Shown here: positions 17,445 to 26,375 of the stretch, one piece after another
Layout of the letters: each line of letters opens with the position of its first letter
Numbering within the stretch: position 1 is the stretch's first letter
Source: Bacteroides sp.
GTDB lineage: Bacteria; Bacteroidota; Bacteroidia; Bacteroidales; Muribaculaceae
NCBI GenBank assembly: GCA_014802345.1
Contig: JAAVCM010000025.1
Coordinates: 24,674 to 80,313 of the forward strand
Direction: 5' to 3'
DNA length: 55,640 nucleotides
Notes under the pieces: generated by a model
Told to the model about the DNA's origin: nothing
What the model saw: only the letters and a program-made list of their open reading frames with translations
The model's database searches: none
Made by a program: the position numbers and the translations under genes

Positions 17445-19646
17445 TTATACTTCCTTATACTTGATGGTAATCTGTTTGTCAGTGTCGATGTAAAGGCGAT
17501 AGCTGTCCGCACCGGTCTTCTCGAAAGTGCCGTAGTCGGATTTGGGCTGAGTCTTGGACTTGATGTTGATATATCCCTTCCCTTCGGTAGCCTTTACCTT
17601 GATTTCACGGTCGTTGACGTAGAGCGCGATTTCGCCGTTGGGTGTGGGAACCGTTCCCTCCATCCATTTCAGACCGCCGAGATTTGGAGTAATCGAAAAC
17701 TCCTTGTAGCCGGGCTGGAGAGGTTTCACACCGAGATAGTATTTGCCGAGAAGATAAATCGGGCTTGCACCCCACGCGTGGCAAAGGCTCTTGCCGTAGG
17801 GACGACCATACATGGCAAGATGCTGTGAACCTGAGTCTTCGGGATTATACTTCTCCCAGAATGAGGTTGCACCTTCGCGGAGCATACCACCCCAATAGTC
17901 CTTCATCTCGGTCAGCACACGCTCTTGGAGACCCTGATCGCAAAGGGCTTCAAGTTCATAGAAACGCATATAGGGTGTCGTGATGGCGGGGACTTCGGGA
18001 TTGAGCATCACATTTTTCATCACCGATTCAGTGGTAGGCTCGTCAAAATAGTCAAACGTGATGGCGAACATATTGGCAAACTTGTTGACCTGATCGCTCT
18101 GCTTGCCGTTCTCGACATTGTGGACGAGAGCCTGACGCTGCTCGTCCCAGAAAGTCGGGAGGAGCTTGTCGCGGAGGTCTGTGGCAAGTTCGCCGTAGCG
18201 TTTCGCATCGGCATCGTCGCCGACGATGTCGGCACAGAGTTTCATTGTTTCAAGACTCTTGCAGAGAAGCACCTGTTCGAATGAAAGTGCGCCCTGTTTG
18301 CTCATGGGGAAATCAGCCCAGTCGACAAACACCCAGTCGCCGGTCATACCTTCAAGCATACCGTCCTTGTTTGTGCGGCCAAGCACATAGTCCATAAGAC
18401 TTTGCATCTTGGGATAGATTTCCTTGACAAATTCCTTGTCGCCGGTGTAGAGGTAATAGTCATATATACCGATGAACCAGTAGAGCGTATAGTCCATGAT
18501 GGTGTTGATGTGGGCGGTCACCGGGTCTTTGCCACGGAGCAGACGTGTGGTACGCTTCACAGTAGGGCTGTCGAAGAACAGATAATAGTTCATCAGATAG
18601 CTCTGCACTGCGTCGCCGCTCCACACCCAGCGGTCACGCTTGATACCGTCAATGAAGAACTCGCGCGTGGTCAGGTGCATGGTATAGGCACCGACATCCC
18701 AGATTTTATTAATCTCAGGGTCACTGCACTTGAAGGTGCCGCGATACTCGACCGGGGCATATTCGTAGAGCATCGCCACATCGTCGATATTGATTCCCTG
18801 CTCGGGAGCGACATAGACATAGCGGAACGCCTTGGTGTTGTCCAACGTGTAGTCGCCCGCACGCTCACGGGTATCGTTTGTAGCGAGGTCAATGGCCATA
18901 TCGTCAGCGAAACCGATTTTGTCAAGGGTTTCGCAATAGTCGATGTCCATAGCCTCTTCGGGGCTTTCACCGTAATATATATTGACGATGCCGTTGCCGA
19001 CAGGATTTTTAAGGATGATGCGTCCGAAGGTCTCTTTACCGAAATCATAGAGCTTACCGCCGTCGGCAGTCTTTTCTTCCACCGCCACATAGCCCATCGG
19101 TTCGAGATTGAGGCTGAAAGTAGAGGGCGGTTTGGCTATATTGTCAAAATTCCAGTAACCTGCGGGTGCGTAGGTAGTTGCGGAAGTGTCGCTTGCCTTT
19201 CCGCTCTCGTCAATCCACTCCTTATCCTCGTTTGTCACCTTCCATGTGGGGTCGGTGTTGACATTTTTACCTTTGATATAGAGTGCCGGAGGTGTCGACT
19301 GGTTCCACACCTTTATATTGAGCTTATGCTTGCCGGCAGGGATGGTGAACTGCGAAGGCTGTCCGAACTGGAGCTTACCGTCGAGCTTCACGTTGTATTT
19401 GCCCTCAGCCTTGATGGTGATGACCTCATCCTCGGGCAGATCGAGGTCTTTGCTGAACTCGACTGTCACGAAGTGGCTGTCTGTCTTCCAGAACGGAGGG
19501 AAGAAGGCACCGCGCTCGGTGCGGTTGTTGTTCATGCGGTTTCCGAGCCAGATTTCATAGTCGCCGGGATACCAAATCCAAGTCTGAGCCGAGGCTGCAA
19601 GCCCGAAGGCGGCAGCGGCAAGGAGTGTCGACACTCTTTTTTTCAT
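17445..19646 (-). CDS. GH78-like alpha-L-rhamnosidase (BT1001-like)
   Basis: This is a 733-residue exported protein with a signal peptide (1-20). Two N-terminal beta domains (about 22-300) precede the (alpha/alpha)6 barrel typical of GH78 (about 305-660), and a C-terminal beta-sandwich closes it. The active-site block DGIKRDRWVWSGD spans residues 333-345. Asp333 and Asp345 match conserved positions, but the residue where many GH78 enzymes have the general-acid Glu is Asp338. The proposed base is Glu598 in ATSFWE. GH78 enzymes are inverting alpha-L-rhamnosidases; in RG-II the equivalent acts on a chain B rhamnose. It is 28 bp after GH141 and 30 bp before GH138, the same neighbours as BT1001 has in outline. 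Confidence 0.85.
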   Translation of the reverse strand: MKKRVSTLLAAAAFGLAASAQTWIWYPGDYEIWLGNRMNNNRTERGAFFPPFWKTDSHFVTVEFSKDLDLPEDEVITIKAEGKYNVKLDGKLQFGQPSQFTIPAGKHKLNIKVWNQSTPPALYIKGKNVNTDPTWKVTNEDKEWIDESGKASDTSATTYAPAGYWNFDNIAKPPSTFSLNLEPMGYVAVEEKTADGGKLYDFGKETFGRIILKNPVGNGIVNIYYGESPEEAMDIDYCETLDKIGFADDMAIDLATNDTRERAGDYTLDNTKAFRYVYVAPEQGINIDDVAMLYEYAPVEYRGTFKCSDPEINKIWDVGAYTMHLTTREFFIDGIKRDRWVWSGDAVQSYLMNYYLFFDSPTVKRTTRLLRGKDPVTAHINTIMDYTLYWFIGIYDYYLYTGDKEFVKEIYPKMQSLMDYVLGRTNKDGMLEGMTGDWVFVDWADFPMSKQGALSFEQVLLCKSLETMKLCADIVGDDADAKRYGELATDLRDKLLPTFWDEQRQALVHNVENGKQSDQVNKFANMFAITFDYFDEPTTESVMKNVMLNPEVPAITTPYMRFYELEALCDQGLQERVLTEMKDYWGGMLREGATSFWEKYNPEDSGSQHLAMYGRPYGKSLCHAWGASPIYLLGKYYLGVKPLQPGYKEFSITPNLGGLKWMEGTVPTPNGEIALYVNDREIKVKATEGKGYINIKSKTQPKSDYGTFEKTGADSYRLYIDTDKQITIKYKEV

Positions 19647-19674
19647 GTCCGGTTGTGATTTAAGATACTGTATT

Positions 19675-21498
19675 TTACAGTGATTTAAGATACTGATACT
19701 CTTTTGTCAGACCTGCGTTCTGACGGATAGCGTCGTCGACGGCAGGACCGTTGTTTTCCCAGACGTTGCCGGGACCGTTGGCGTTTTGCAGATATTTCTC
19801 TCCCTCCGTCCAGTTGTCCTTTACGTTGATGAACGAAGAACCTTCATCAGTGTAGAGATAGAACCAGTGGTTGGGATCATGTGCATATCCGGGGACATAG
19901 ATGTCGCGCACACAGTTCTCCGTGACCCAGCTATGGGGCTGCGAACCGAGGGTGTAGACACCTGCCACGTCATACATGTGTTTGGCATAGTGATGGATCA
20001 GGTTGGCGTGTACGCGGTTGTTACGCATACAGTTGACCGTGCGGGTCCATCCCCAGCCGAGATTTATGCCGCTGTATGACACATCGTTGATTTCGTTATG
20101 CTCGATATTGATGCCCTTGACGTAGCCTGCGCAGATTCCGAGCGTACCCCAGTCCTCGTTTGTGACATCAGTTATGAGATTGTTGGAAATCGTAAGGTCG
20201 GAACATACCTCACGCTGGTCGGCGGGATCGTAGGGAAGATGGGTTTCATGGGAGGCGGGACTGAAATTACCGACGACGATACCGTTTCCGGCAATGTCGC
20301 GGAACAGACATCCCTCTATCAATCCTCCTTCCGTACCCCACTCATAGTCAAGTCCCGACGAGCCGAGATGCTCGAAGCGGCATTTGAGGAAGTCAACGTC
20401 GGCAGCTCCCTTGACAACAACGGCGGAAGCCGGGCGGCCGAGCCAGCCCTGATTGTCGAGCTTATGATTCTGCGGACGCTCCATCTTGGGATTGATTTTA
20501 TAACCGTCGGTCATATACATACCTGCCTGCAAAGGCACATGCCCCATGATTGACGGACGCATCCATGTGGTATATTCAAATCCGATGTTTTCCACTTTTA
20601 CGTTCTCCACGCGGCGGTCGAGCGTACCCTCGATGTTCATAAGGGTCTCCACTGCGGGAACGACCGCGTCGGCTATCGTCTCACCCGGGAAGGGATAATA
20701 GTAGAGTTTGCGGGTGTCGATGTCGTGATACCACTCTCCCGGAGTGTCAAGAAGCTCCTTGGCGTTTGTTAGGTAGAAGGCCGAGTTATGTCCGTCGGTA
20801 GTCACCATCGGGCGCGGCCACGGATGCTCGAACTGAATACGGCTCTCGGGATTATGGAAGCGGACGGCAGCGCTGTCTCCCTGAATGTCGATAGACTTGA
20901 TGCGCAGATTGGCAACACACCACATTTCATGAAGCACCATTTCCGGGTAAGGAGCATTGACAATCTTCTTCACGGCCTCGGCAGGTACCCAAAGCACCTC
21001 ATTGGCAGGGTCGTTAGAGATTATGCGCGCCATCTTCTCGAAATCCTCGACATCGCGGGCGCGGACTGCCTTCTTTCCGTTGACATAGAGCTGACGGAAG
21101 TCGAGAGGACGGCCGTTGAACTGCGGTACATCCGCCACGAGGAATTTACCCTGACGCTTCCATCCGTCAATTTTCACGCCGCCGCTCAGCCATGCACCTC
21201 CGTCGGAAGTGATGACGGTCGGCGACGACGGTGTACCGCTGTCCTCAGGACGGATGAACACCGGTTCATAAACCTCGTATGTCCCATCTGCGAGATGGAT
21301 TGTGATTCCGGTTTCCACTCCGGGTGCGGAGAGGCGGCGCATCTCGCGTGCCTGACGCAGAGCTGAGGTCAGAGTGGCTTTGGGTGCGCCTTTCGAACCG
21401 TCGTTACTATCCTTTCCGTCAGGCGACACATAAACGTCGGCGGCCGAAAGTGAGAATGCAGTGAGGACAAGCCCCACTGCTATGATTGATTTCTTCAT
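19675..21498 (-). CDS. GH141 alpha-L-fucosidase, parallel beta-helix
   Basis: This is a 607-residue exported protein with a signal peptide (1-19). The repeated short strands with Asn/Gly turns (for example SNNLITDVTNED, EHNEINDVSYSG, RNNRVHANL) indicate a right-handed parallel beta-helix over about residues 280-560. The opening VYVSPDGKDSNDGS is typical of this superfamily. Its place directly between GH127 and GH78 and its length match BT1002, the founding GH141 enzyme, an alpha-L-fucosidase acting on RG-II. Asp510 in HMYDVAG and Asp551 in YTDEGSS are offset by a constant 13 from the BT1002 catalytic aspartates I remember (523 and 564). A GH141 xylanase also exists, but the context favours fucosidase. 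Confidence 0.83.
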   Translation of the reverse strand: MKKSIIAVGLVLTAFSLSAADVYVSPDGKDSNDGSKGAPKATLTSALRQAREMRRLSAPGVETGITIHLADGTYEVYEPVFIRPEDSGTPSSPTVITSDGGAWLSGGVKIDGWKRQGKFLVADVPQFNGRPLDFRQLYVNGKKAVRARDVEDFEKMARIISNDPANEVLWVPAEAVKKIVNAPYPEMVLHEMWCVANLRIKSIDIQGDSAAVRFHNPESRIQFEHPWPRPMVTTDGHNSAFYLTNAKELLDTPGEWYHDIDTRKLYYYPFPGETIADAVVPAVETLMNIEGTLDRRVENVKVENIGFEYTTWMRPSIMGHVPLQAGMYMTDGYKINPKMERPQNHKLDNQGWLGRPASAVVVKGAADVDFLKCRFEHLGSSGLDYEWGTEGGLIEGCLFRDIAGNGIVVGNFSPASHETHLPYDPADQREVCSDLTISNNLITDVTNEDWGTLGICAGYVKGINIEHNEINDVSYSGINLGWGWTRTVNCMRNNRVHANLIHHYAKHMYDVAGVYTLGSQPHSWVTENCVRDIYVPGYAHDPNHWFYLYTDEGSSFINVKDNWTEGEKYLQNANGPGNVWENNGPAVDDAIRQNAGLTKEYQYLKSL

Positions 21499-21536
21499 GA
21501 TGCTGGTATATAGAGGTGTTTAGTATGGCCTTTTGA

Positions 21537-23624
21537 TTAGCGTGCAAGCGGCAGCCATACGCTCATCTCGGCCTTGTCGCGGTTGCCCCATGCGAAATAG
21601 GGAATCAGTGTCACCTTGACCTTCTTGTCGGCGCTTCCGACCTCACGGTAGAGCTTACCTGTCCAGTCACCGCCGTCGACAAGACGAGCCTCGGTTTCCA
21701 GAGCGGTCATGCGGCTGCCGTCGATGGTGATGTCCTTGGTGGTGAAGGTGGCATCGGCGGGAATCAGCACATCGTCGAGAGCCTTACCGTCGGCGATGTC
21801 GATGCTTTCAAGACAGTAGACCAGCGGGCCGCGCTTGACAGCGGTGTGGTTGCGGGTCTCTTCCACGAGCGGATTAGACTCGATGAGTTTCGTCTTCATC
21901 TCCATGTCGAATGTCACTTCGTCGCCGGGTTTCCAGACACGGTCAAGAGTGATATAGGTATCGGGAGTGACCTTGACATTCTCCTTGACTCCGTTGATTG
22001 CCACGGTTGCATTGTCGCACCACGAGGGGACACGGAGTTTCAGGGCGAGTTTTTCTTTCTTGGGAACCTCGACCATCGTAAGCACCACCTTACCGTCGTA
22101 GGGGTAGCCCGTACGCTGTGTCACCACGAGAGGACGCTTCTTGCCGAGCGATGTACGCAGCTCGTTGTCGCCGTAGAGATTACACCAGAGAGTGCTGTCG
22201 TTGACAGTATAGGCATAGTTCTGAGCCTCGCAGATGGTGCGGAGGGTGTTGGGAGGACAGCAGAAGCAACTGATGTATTCCTCGCGGGTCTTGGGCCAGC
22301 GGAGTGTATATGGTAAATCGTCGCTCATGCGGAGCGGATTGGTGTAGAAATAGCGTTTGCCGTCAAGACTCACACCGCTGAGGACACTGTTGTAGAGCGC
22401 GGTCTCCACGATGTCGGCATACTTAGCATCGCCGGTAGCTTCAAGCATACGCCAGTTGAAGAGCATATTGCCGATGTTGGCACAGGTCTCGTTGTGGGCG
22501 GTACTGTTGGGGAGCTGATAGGGACGGCCGTAGCTCTGGTGTACTTTCTGGATGCTGTCAGGCTCGTAGCAGGTGCCGTCGGGCGATGTTCCGTCGTAGA
22601 GCGCGCCACACGCACCTGTGATATACATCTTGCGGTTGACGATGTCGTCCCAGATGCTGGTGAGGTTCTTCATCAACTGTTCCTCACCGGTCTCTGCATA
22701 GAGGTCAGCGACTCCGGCATAGAGATAGTTGGCGCGCACGGCGTGACCCATCGCGTTATACTGGTCGCGGAAGGGGATGCGGTCCTGATTGTCGTCAGTA
22801 CCGTTCTCAACGAGGCCGCGGATGTTGATGAGATTGTTGGCGAGGTCAAGATAGCGGGGATTGCCGGTCTCGCGGTACATCTCGACCACACCCATGTAGT
22901 GAGAGGGGCAGATGGCGTTGCGGGCAAGTTCGGCAGAGGCTGTCTCGTAGAACTCGCAGAGGAAATCGGTGGCTTTGACAGCGGCATCGAAAAGGGTTGT
23001 CTTTCCGGTGGCACGCTTATGGATGATACCGGCCATCATAAGATGACCGAGATTGTAGGTTTCAAAGTTGAGACGGTTGGCGAAAGCACCCTTCTCGTCC
23101 TCACCACCGACCTTGGTTCCGATGACGGTCTGCTCCTTGTGGTGGGCGTGAGTATCGACACCACGGTTGCGCTCGTCTATGATGACAGGGGTGTGGATAT
23201 AGCCGTCGGCACGCTGTGCCTTCACGACCTGCTCGATAAACTTATCCATAAGTGCATCGAGCTTGGGGTCCTTGTTGACCGCATAGACAGCAGCCACTGC
23301 TTCAAGCCACTTGTACATATCACCGTCATGGAAAGGAGGGCCCCAATGTTCACCGTCACAGGTACCGGCCGCAATCTCGAAATTACGGAAACCGTGGGAC
23401 ACGTCCGGATCCGACCATGTCTCCCACATACTTTCAAGTGAAGTCCCGCTGTAAACATCGAAACGCTCACCCCAGAAACCGCCGGTCCATTTGACCGCGT
23501 CTATCGGGGTGTTGACCATGACAGCATGGCGGCTGTCTGACATATCGGTAAGTCCTCCTCCCTGAGCGTATGCGCCCAACGCAATGGCGGCACAGGAAAC
23601 AATGGTATTAAATCTATGAAACAT
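21537..23624 (-). CDS. GH127 enzyme, probable RG-II aceric acid hydrolase
   Basis: The start is the ATG at 23624 (695 residues, signal peptide 1-20); an in-frame TTG two codons earlier is less likely. The protein is an (alpha/alpha)6-barrel enzyme of the former DUF1680 type. The zinc-site ligands expected for GH127 are visible: Glu379 and Cys381 in NETCAN, and Cys455-Cys456 in SCFCCPPN, with one of the pair being the nucleophile. Most GH127 enzymes are beta-L-arabinofuranosidases, but the homologue at this place in the B. thetaiotaomicron RG-II locus (BT1003) removes L-aceric acid from chain B. One oddity is Gln363, at the position where the family's acid/base glutamate is expected. It is the first gene of the operon, 34 nt from a strong promoter. 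Confidence 0.87.
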   Translation of the reverse strand: MFHRFNTIVSCAAIALGAYAQGGGLTDMSDSRHAVMVNTPIDAVKWTGGFWGERFDVYSGTSLESMWETWSDPDVSHGFRNFEIAAGTCDGEHWGPPFHDGDMYKWLEAVAAVYAVNKDPKLDALMDKFIEQVVKAQRADGYIHTPVIIDERNRGVDTHAHHKEQTVIGTKVGGEDEKGAFANRLNFETYNLGHLMMAGIIHKRATGKTTLFDAAVKATDFLCEFYETASAELARNAICPSHYMGVVEMYRETGNPRYLDLANNLINIRGLVENGTDDNQDRIPFRDQYNAMGHAVRANYLYAGVADLYAETGEEQLMKNLTSIWDDIVNRKMYITGACGALYDGTSPDGTCYEPDSIQKVHQSYGRPYQLPNSTAHNETCANIGNMLFNWRMLEATGDAKYADIVETALYNSVLSGVSLDGKRYFYTNPLRMSDDLPYTLRWPKTREEYISCFCCPPNTLRTICEAQNYAYTVNDSTLWCNLYGDNELRTSLGKKRPLVVTQRTGYPYDGKVVLTMVEVPKKEKLALKLRVPSWCDNATVAINGVKENVKVTPDTYITLDRVWKPGDEVTFDMEMKTKLIESNPLVEETRNHTAVKRGPLVYCLESIDIADGKALDDVLIPADATFTTKDITIDGSRMTALETEARLVDGGDWTGKLYREVGSADKKVKVTLIPYFAWGNRDKAEMSVWLPLAR

Positions 23625-23658
23625 AAACAATTGGGATTAGATATAGGAATTTAGATTA

Positions 23659-23690
23659 CAAAGATAAAGAAATAATGTCACAATACCAAC
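23659..23690 (-). promoter_or_regulatory. Promoter of the RG-II enzyme operon
   Basis: On the minus strand TATCTTTG (23666 down to 23659) matches the Bacteroidota -7 element TAnnTTTG. A TTG-containing -33 element lies at 23687-23689 with 20 bp between them. The element ends 34 nt before the GH127 ATG. It is the only consensus promoter I found for the nine-gene run. Confidence 0.6.
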
Positions 23691-24030
23691 TTTAACCCGC
23701 TTTAATTTCAATTTTACAATAAGTAGACCGCTTTTGATGCCAAAACGCCACATATACCCACCGCCGGGTGACAACATACAACCTTCCACTTTTCAAATCA
23801 AAGCACACCTCGCATAGCCGTCCGACGCATCCCGAGGGAAACACACTGCAAACCATACGGCAGATAATATAAATTTACAATTAGGTCTTCCATCCCCACC
23901 CTTCCGCGACTACACGGTAATAAATATAGTAAAGGGACGGGGTGTCTGCCCTGCTTACGCCAAGACATCTCCCCCACCCCCTTTTGGATGGATAAAAGGA
24001 CTGCGTCCCTCTTTTTCGGTAGGATTTTAG
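23691..24030. other. Intergenic stretch without a gene
   Basis: No credible open frame or RNA gene is seen between the DUF1846 stop and the GH127 promoter. A short hairpin with a bulge at about 23997-24017, followed on the minus strand by TTTTAT, may weakly terminate the DUF1846 transcript. The rest is low-complexity A/C-rich sequence that could hold operator sites for the glycosidase operon; no clear repeat was found. Confidence 0.5.
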
Positions 24031-25500
24031 TTATCTTTTTCTTTTCTTCGCAGGGTCGCAGGTCAGACCTACGCCGAGCTTTTTGAAAATCTTATGGTCG
24101 ACCTCGCCGAGCATCACTGTGGAGTGAACCTGACAGCCGTTAAGCTCAGGGAGCTTTTCGAGCGCACGGCGGCAGTTCTCATCGTGAGTACTGAGGACCG
24201 ACAGTGCGACAAGCACCTCATCGGTGTGAAGGCGGGGATTATGACTGCGGAGATAATTGATTTTGGTATTCTGAATCGGCTCAATCATATCCTGAGGGAT
24301 AAGTTTGATAGAGTGGTCGATTCCGGCGAGATACTTGACAGCGTTGAGAATCAGTGCCGCACTCGGGCCAAGAAGCGCACTCGTCTCGGCTGTGATTATG
24401 GTTCCGTCGCTCAGTTCGATTGCCGAGCAGGGGACACCGCTGTGTTCAGCACGTTTGCGGGCGGCTACGGTCGGTCGGCGATACGATGTGTTGATTTTTG
24501 CCTGCTTGAAAAGAAGCGCGATCTTGTTGACCTCTCCTTCGTTGTCCTCCCCTTGCGCGAAGCGGTTGAGAGCGGTGTAATAGCGGCGTATAATCTCGTC
24601 CTTCGACGCGCGGCAACACACCTCGTCGTCGTTGATGCAGAACCCGACCATGTTGACACCCATATCGGTGGGCGACTTGTAGGGGTTTTCGCCGTAGATA
24701 CCCTCGAAAAGCGCGTTAAGCACAGGGAAAATCTCGATGTCGCGGTTGTAGTTGATTGCCGTCTTTCCGTATGCTTCCAGATGGAAGGGATCGATCATGT
24801 TGACATCATTGAGGTCGGCGGTGGCTGCCTCATAAGCGATATTGACAGGATGTTTCAGCGGCAGACTCCACACCGGGAAGGTCTCGAACTTAGCATACCC
24901 GGCCTCTATGCCACGCTTATGCTCGTTGTAGAGCTGGCTGAGACAGACGGCCATCTTACCGCTGCCGGGACCCGGCGCGGTCACGATGACGAGCGGGCGC
25001 GACGTCTCTACATAATCATTGCGGCCGAAGCCCTCGTCGGAATCAATCAGGTCGACATTTGTCGGATAGCCCTCGATGGTGTAATGATAATAGGTGGTGA
25101 TGTCCATCCTCTCCAGCTTCTGGCGGAAGGCATCGGCGCTGCTCTGACCGTTGTAATGGGTGATTACGACCGACCCTACAAGGAAACCGCGCTTCTGGAA
25201 CTCCTCGCGCAGACGGAGGACATCCATGTCGTAGGTGATTCCGAGATCGTTACGCACCTTGTTTTTCTCGATGTCAAGCGCACTGATGACAATCACGATT
25301 TCAGCTTGATCGCTGAGTTTACTGAGCATACGCAGCTTGCTGTCAGGCTGAAAGCCCGGAAGCACACGGCTGGCATGGTGGTCATCAAACAATTTTCCTC
25401 CAAGCTCGAGATAGAGCTTATTGCCGAACTGAGCTATACGCTCCTGAATGTGTTCGGACTGAATCTTGAGATATTTCTCGTTGTCAAAACCGTATTTCAT
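24031..25500 (-). CDS. DUF1846 / UPF0371 family protein
   Basis: This cytoplasmic protein of 489 residues, without a signal peptide, closely fits the DUF1846 family (about 490-500 residues, found in gut Bacteroidota and Firmicutes). A glycine-rich loop APGPGSGKM near residues 174-182 resembles a P-loop, and AETSALLGPSAA near 370-380 is another conserved block. The C terminus is very basic (PAKKRKR). Its function is not established to my knowledge, and the loop suggests nucleotide or phosphate binding. It has its own strong promoter only 9 nt before the ATG. It sits in the same direction as the pectin genes on both sides but is separated from the esterase operon by a terminator, so a role in pectin use is not implied. 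Confidence 0.85.
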   Translation of the reverse strand: MKYGFDNEKYLKIQSEHIQERIAQFGNKLYLELGGKLFDDHHASRVLPGFQPDSKLRMLSKLSDQAEIVIVISALDIEKNKVRNDLGITYDMDVLRLREEFQKRGFLVGSVVITHYNGQSSADAFRQKLERMDITTYYHYTIEGYPTNVDLIDSDEGFGRNDYVETSRPLVIVTAPGPGSGKMAVCLSQLYNEHKRGIEAGYAKFETFPVWSLPLKHPVNIAYEAATADLNDVNMIDPFHLEAYGKTAINYNRDIEIFPVLNALFEGIYGENPYKSPTDMGVNMVGFCINDDEVCCRASKDEIIRRYYTALNRFAQGEDNEGEVNKIALLFKQAKINTSYRRPTVAARKRAEHSGVPCSAIELSDGTIITAETSALLGPSAALILNAVKYLAGIDHSIKLIPQDMIEPIQNTKINYLRSHNPRLHTDEVLVALSVLSTHDENCRRALEKLPELNGCQVHSTVMLGEVDHKIFKKLGVGLTCDPAKKRKR

Positions 25501-25509
25501 AACGGATTA

Positions 25510-25541
25510 CAAAGTTAGTATTTTTTGTCCGAACCAGCAAA
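25510..25541 (-). promoter_or_regulatory. Promoter of the DUF1846 gene
   Basis: TAACTTTG (25517 down to 25510) is a perfect -7 element. TTTG (25541 down to 25538) is the -33 element, with exactly 20 bp between. Only 9 nt separate the -7 element from the ATG, so the mRNA should be leaderless or nearly so. Confidence 0.75.
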
Positions 25542-25552
25542 TAAAAAATGAG

Positions 25553-25586
25553 TCATCGTGGCTTAAAAGCTTTTGAGCCACGATGA
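25553..25586 (-). terminator. Rho-independent terminator of the esterase operon
   Basis: An 11 bp perfect stem (25553-25563 with 25576-25586) extends inward through a nearly palindromic AAAAGCTTTT. On the minus strand it is followed by a T-rich tract (CATTTTTTATTTG). It overlaps the last codons of the esterase gene and ends just before the DUF1846 promoter. Confidence 0.8.
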
Positions 25587-26354
25587 TATTTCCATCAGGG
25601 CGTTGTCGTGATACTTGAAGCGGTCGCGGCAGCCCCACCCGTGGCCTCCGCTCGGGTAGATGACAAGCGATGCGGGGACTCCGGCTCCAATCAGTGCTTC
25701 ATAATAGCGAAGACTATTGGCGGGGACAACGACCTTATCGTCACTGCTCAGCAGCATCAGCGCGCGTGGCGTGGAAGCGTCGACACAGTGGTCTGAGGAA
25801 TAAGCCTCGACAAGCTCGTCAGATGGATTCTCGCCGAGGAATCCCTTACGCGTTCCCTTATGGGTCAGGGCGTTGTCAAGCGAAATGACCGGATAGAACA
25901 GTAGCTGGAACGCAGGTTTGCACGCATCTGTCTGATGCGTAGCCATCGTGGAGGCAAGATGTCCACCTGCTGACGACCCCATGATGCCGATGCTGTCGGG
26001 GCTGAATCCCCAACGTGCCGCGCTGTCCGCCATCAACTTGAAGGCAGCCTCTACATCGGCCATCGGTACAGTGCGGTCTCCTTTCGGCATCCTGTATTCA
26101 AGGACGGCGTATGCCACCCCCTGCTGATTGAAGAATGGCGCCCAATGGAAGCCCTCGTGATTGACAGCGAGATGTGAGTAGCCACCCCCCGGCAGCCCGA
26201 CAAGAGCTTTGCCTGATTCCAGCCCCTTGGGAGGCAGAAAGACGGTCATTTTCGGATTTTCGATTTCAATCACCCTGCTTTGGGCAGCGGCATTGAACGC
26301 AACGGACAGAAAGGCAAGAGACAGCCCGATCGATACGATAAATTTTGCAAACAT
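25563..26354 (-). CDS. Exported alpha/beta-hydrolase, acetylesterase-like
   Basis: A protein of 263 residues with a signal peptide (1-24) and an alpha/beta-hydrolase fold. The oxyanion block GGGYSH near residues 56-61 and the nucleophile elbow GSSAGG near 126-131 are of the acetyl-esterase/BD-FAE type. The late segment SSDDKVV supplies the acid, and GGHGWGC supplies the His. It follows the pectinesterase by 21 bp, so it likely removes acetyl or feruloyl groups from pectin in the periplasm. The exact ester is not readable. It is the last gene of the GLPGLI-CE8-esterase operon, and the terminator overlaps its end. Confidence 0.85.
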   Translation of the reverse strand: MFAKFIVSIGLSLAFLSVAFNAAAQSRVIEIENPKMTVFLPPKGLESGKALVGLPGGGYSHLAVNHEGFHWAPFFNQQGVAYAVLEYRMPKGDRTVPMADVEAAFKLMADSAARWGFSPDSIGIMGSSAGGHLASTMATHQTDACKPAFQLLFYPVISLDNALTHKGTRKGFLGENPSDELVEAYSSDHCVDASTPRALMLLSSDDKVVVPANSLRYYEALIGAGVPASLVIYPSGGHGWGCRDRFKYHDNALMEISSWLKSF

Positions 26355-26375
26355 GGCATAAAAAAATATATTAAT

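Noticed and set aside
18402-19658. Long plus-strand open frame of 418 codons opposite the GH78 gene
   Set aside because: It lies entirely antisense to a clear enzyme gene, has no recognisable domain, and follows from the codon usage of the opposite strand.
24094-25518. Plus-strand open frame of 474 codons opposite DUF1846
   Set aside because: It mirrors the real gene almost end to end; its product shows no family features, while the minus-strand protein matches DUF1846.
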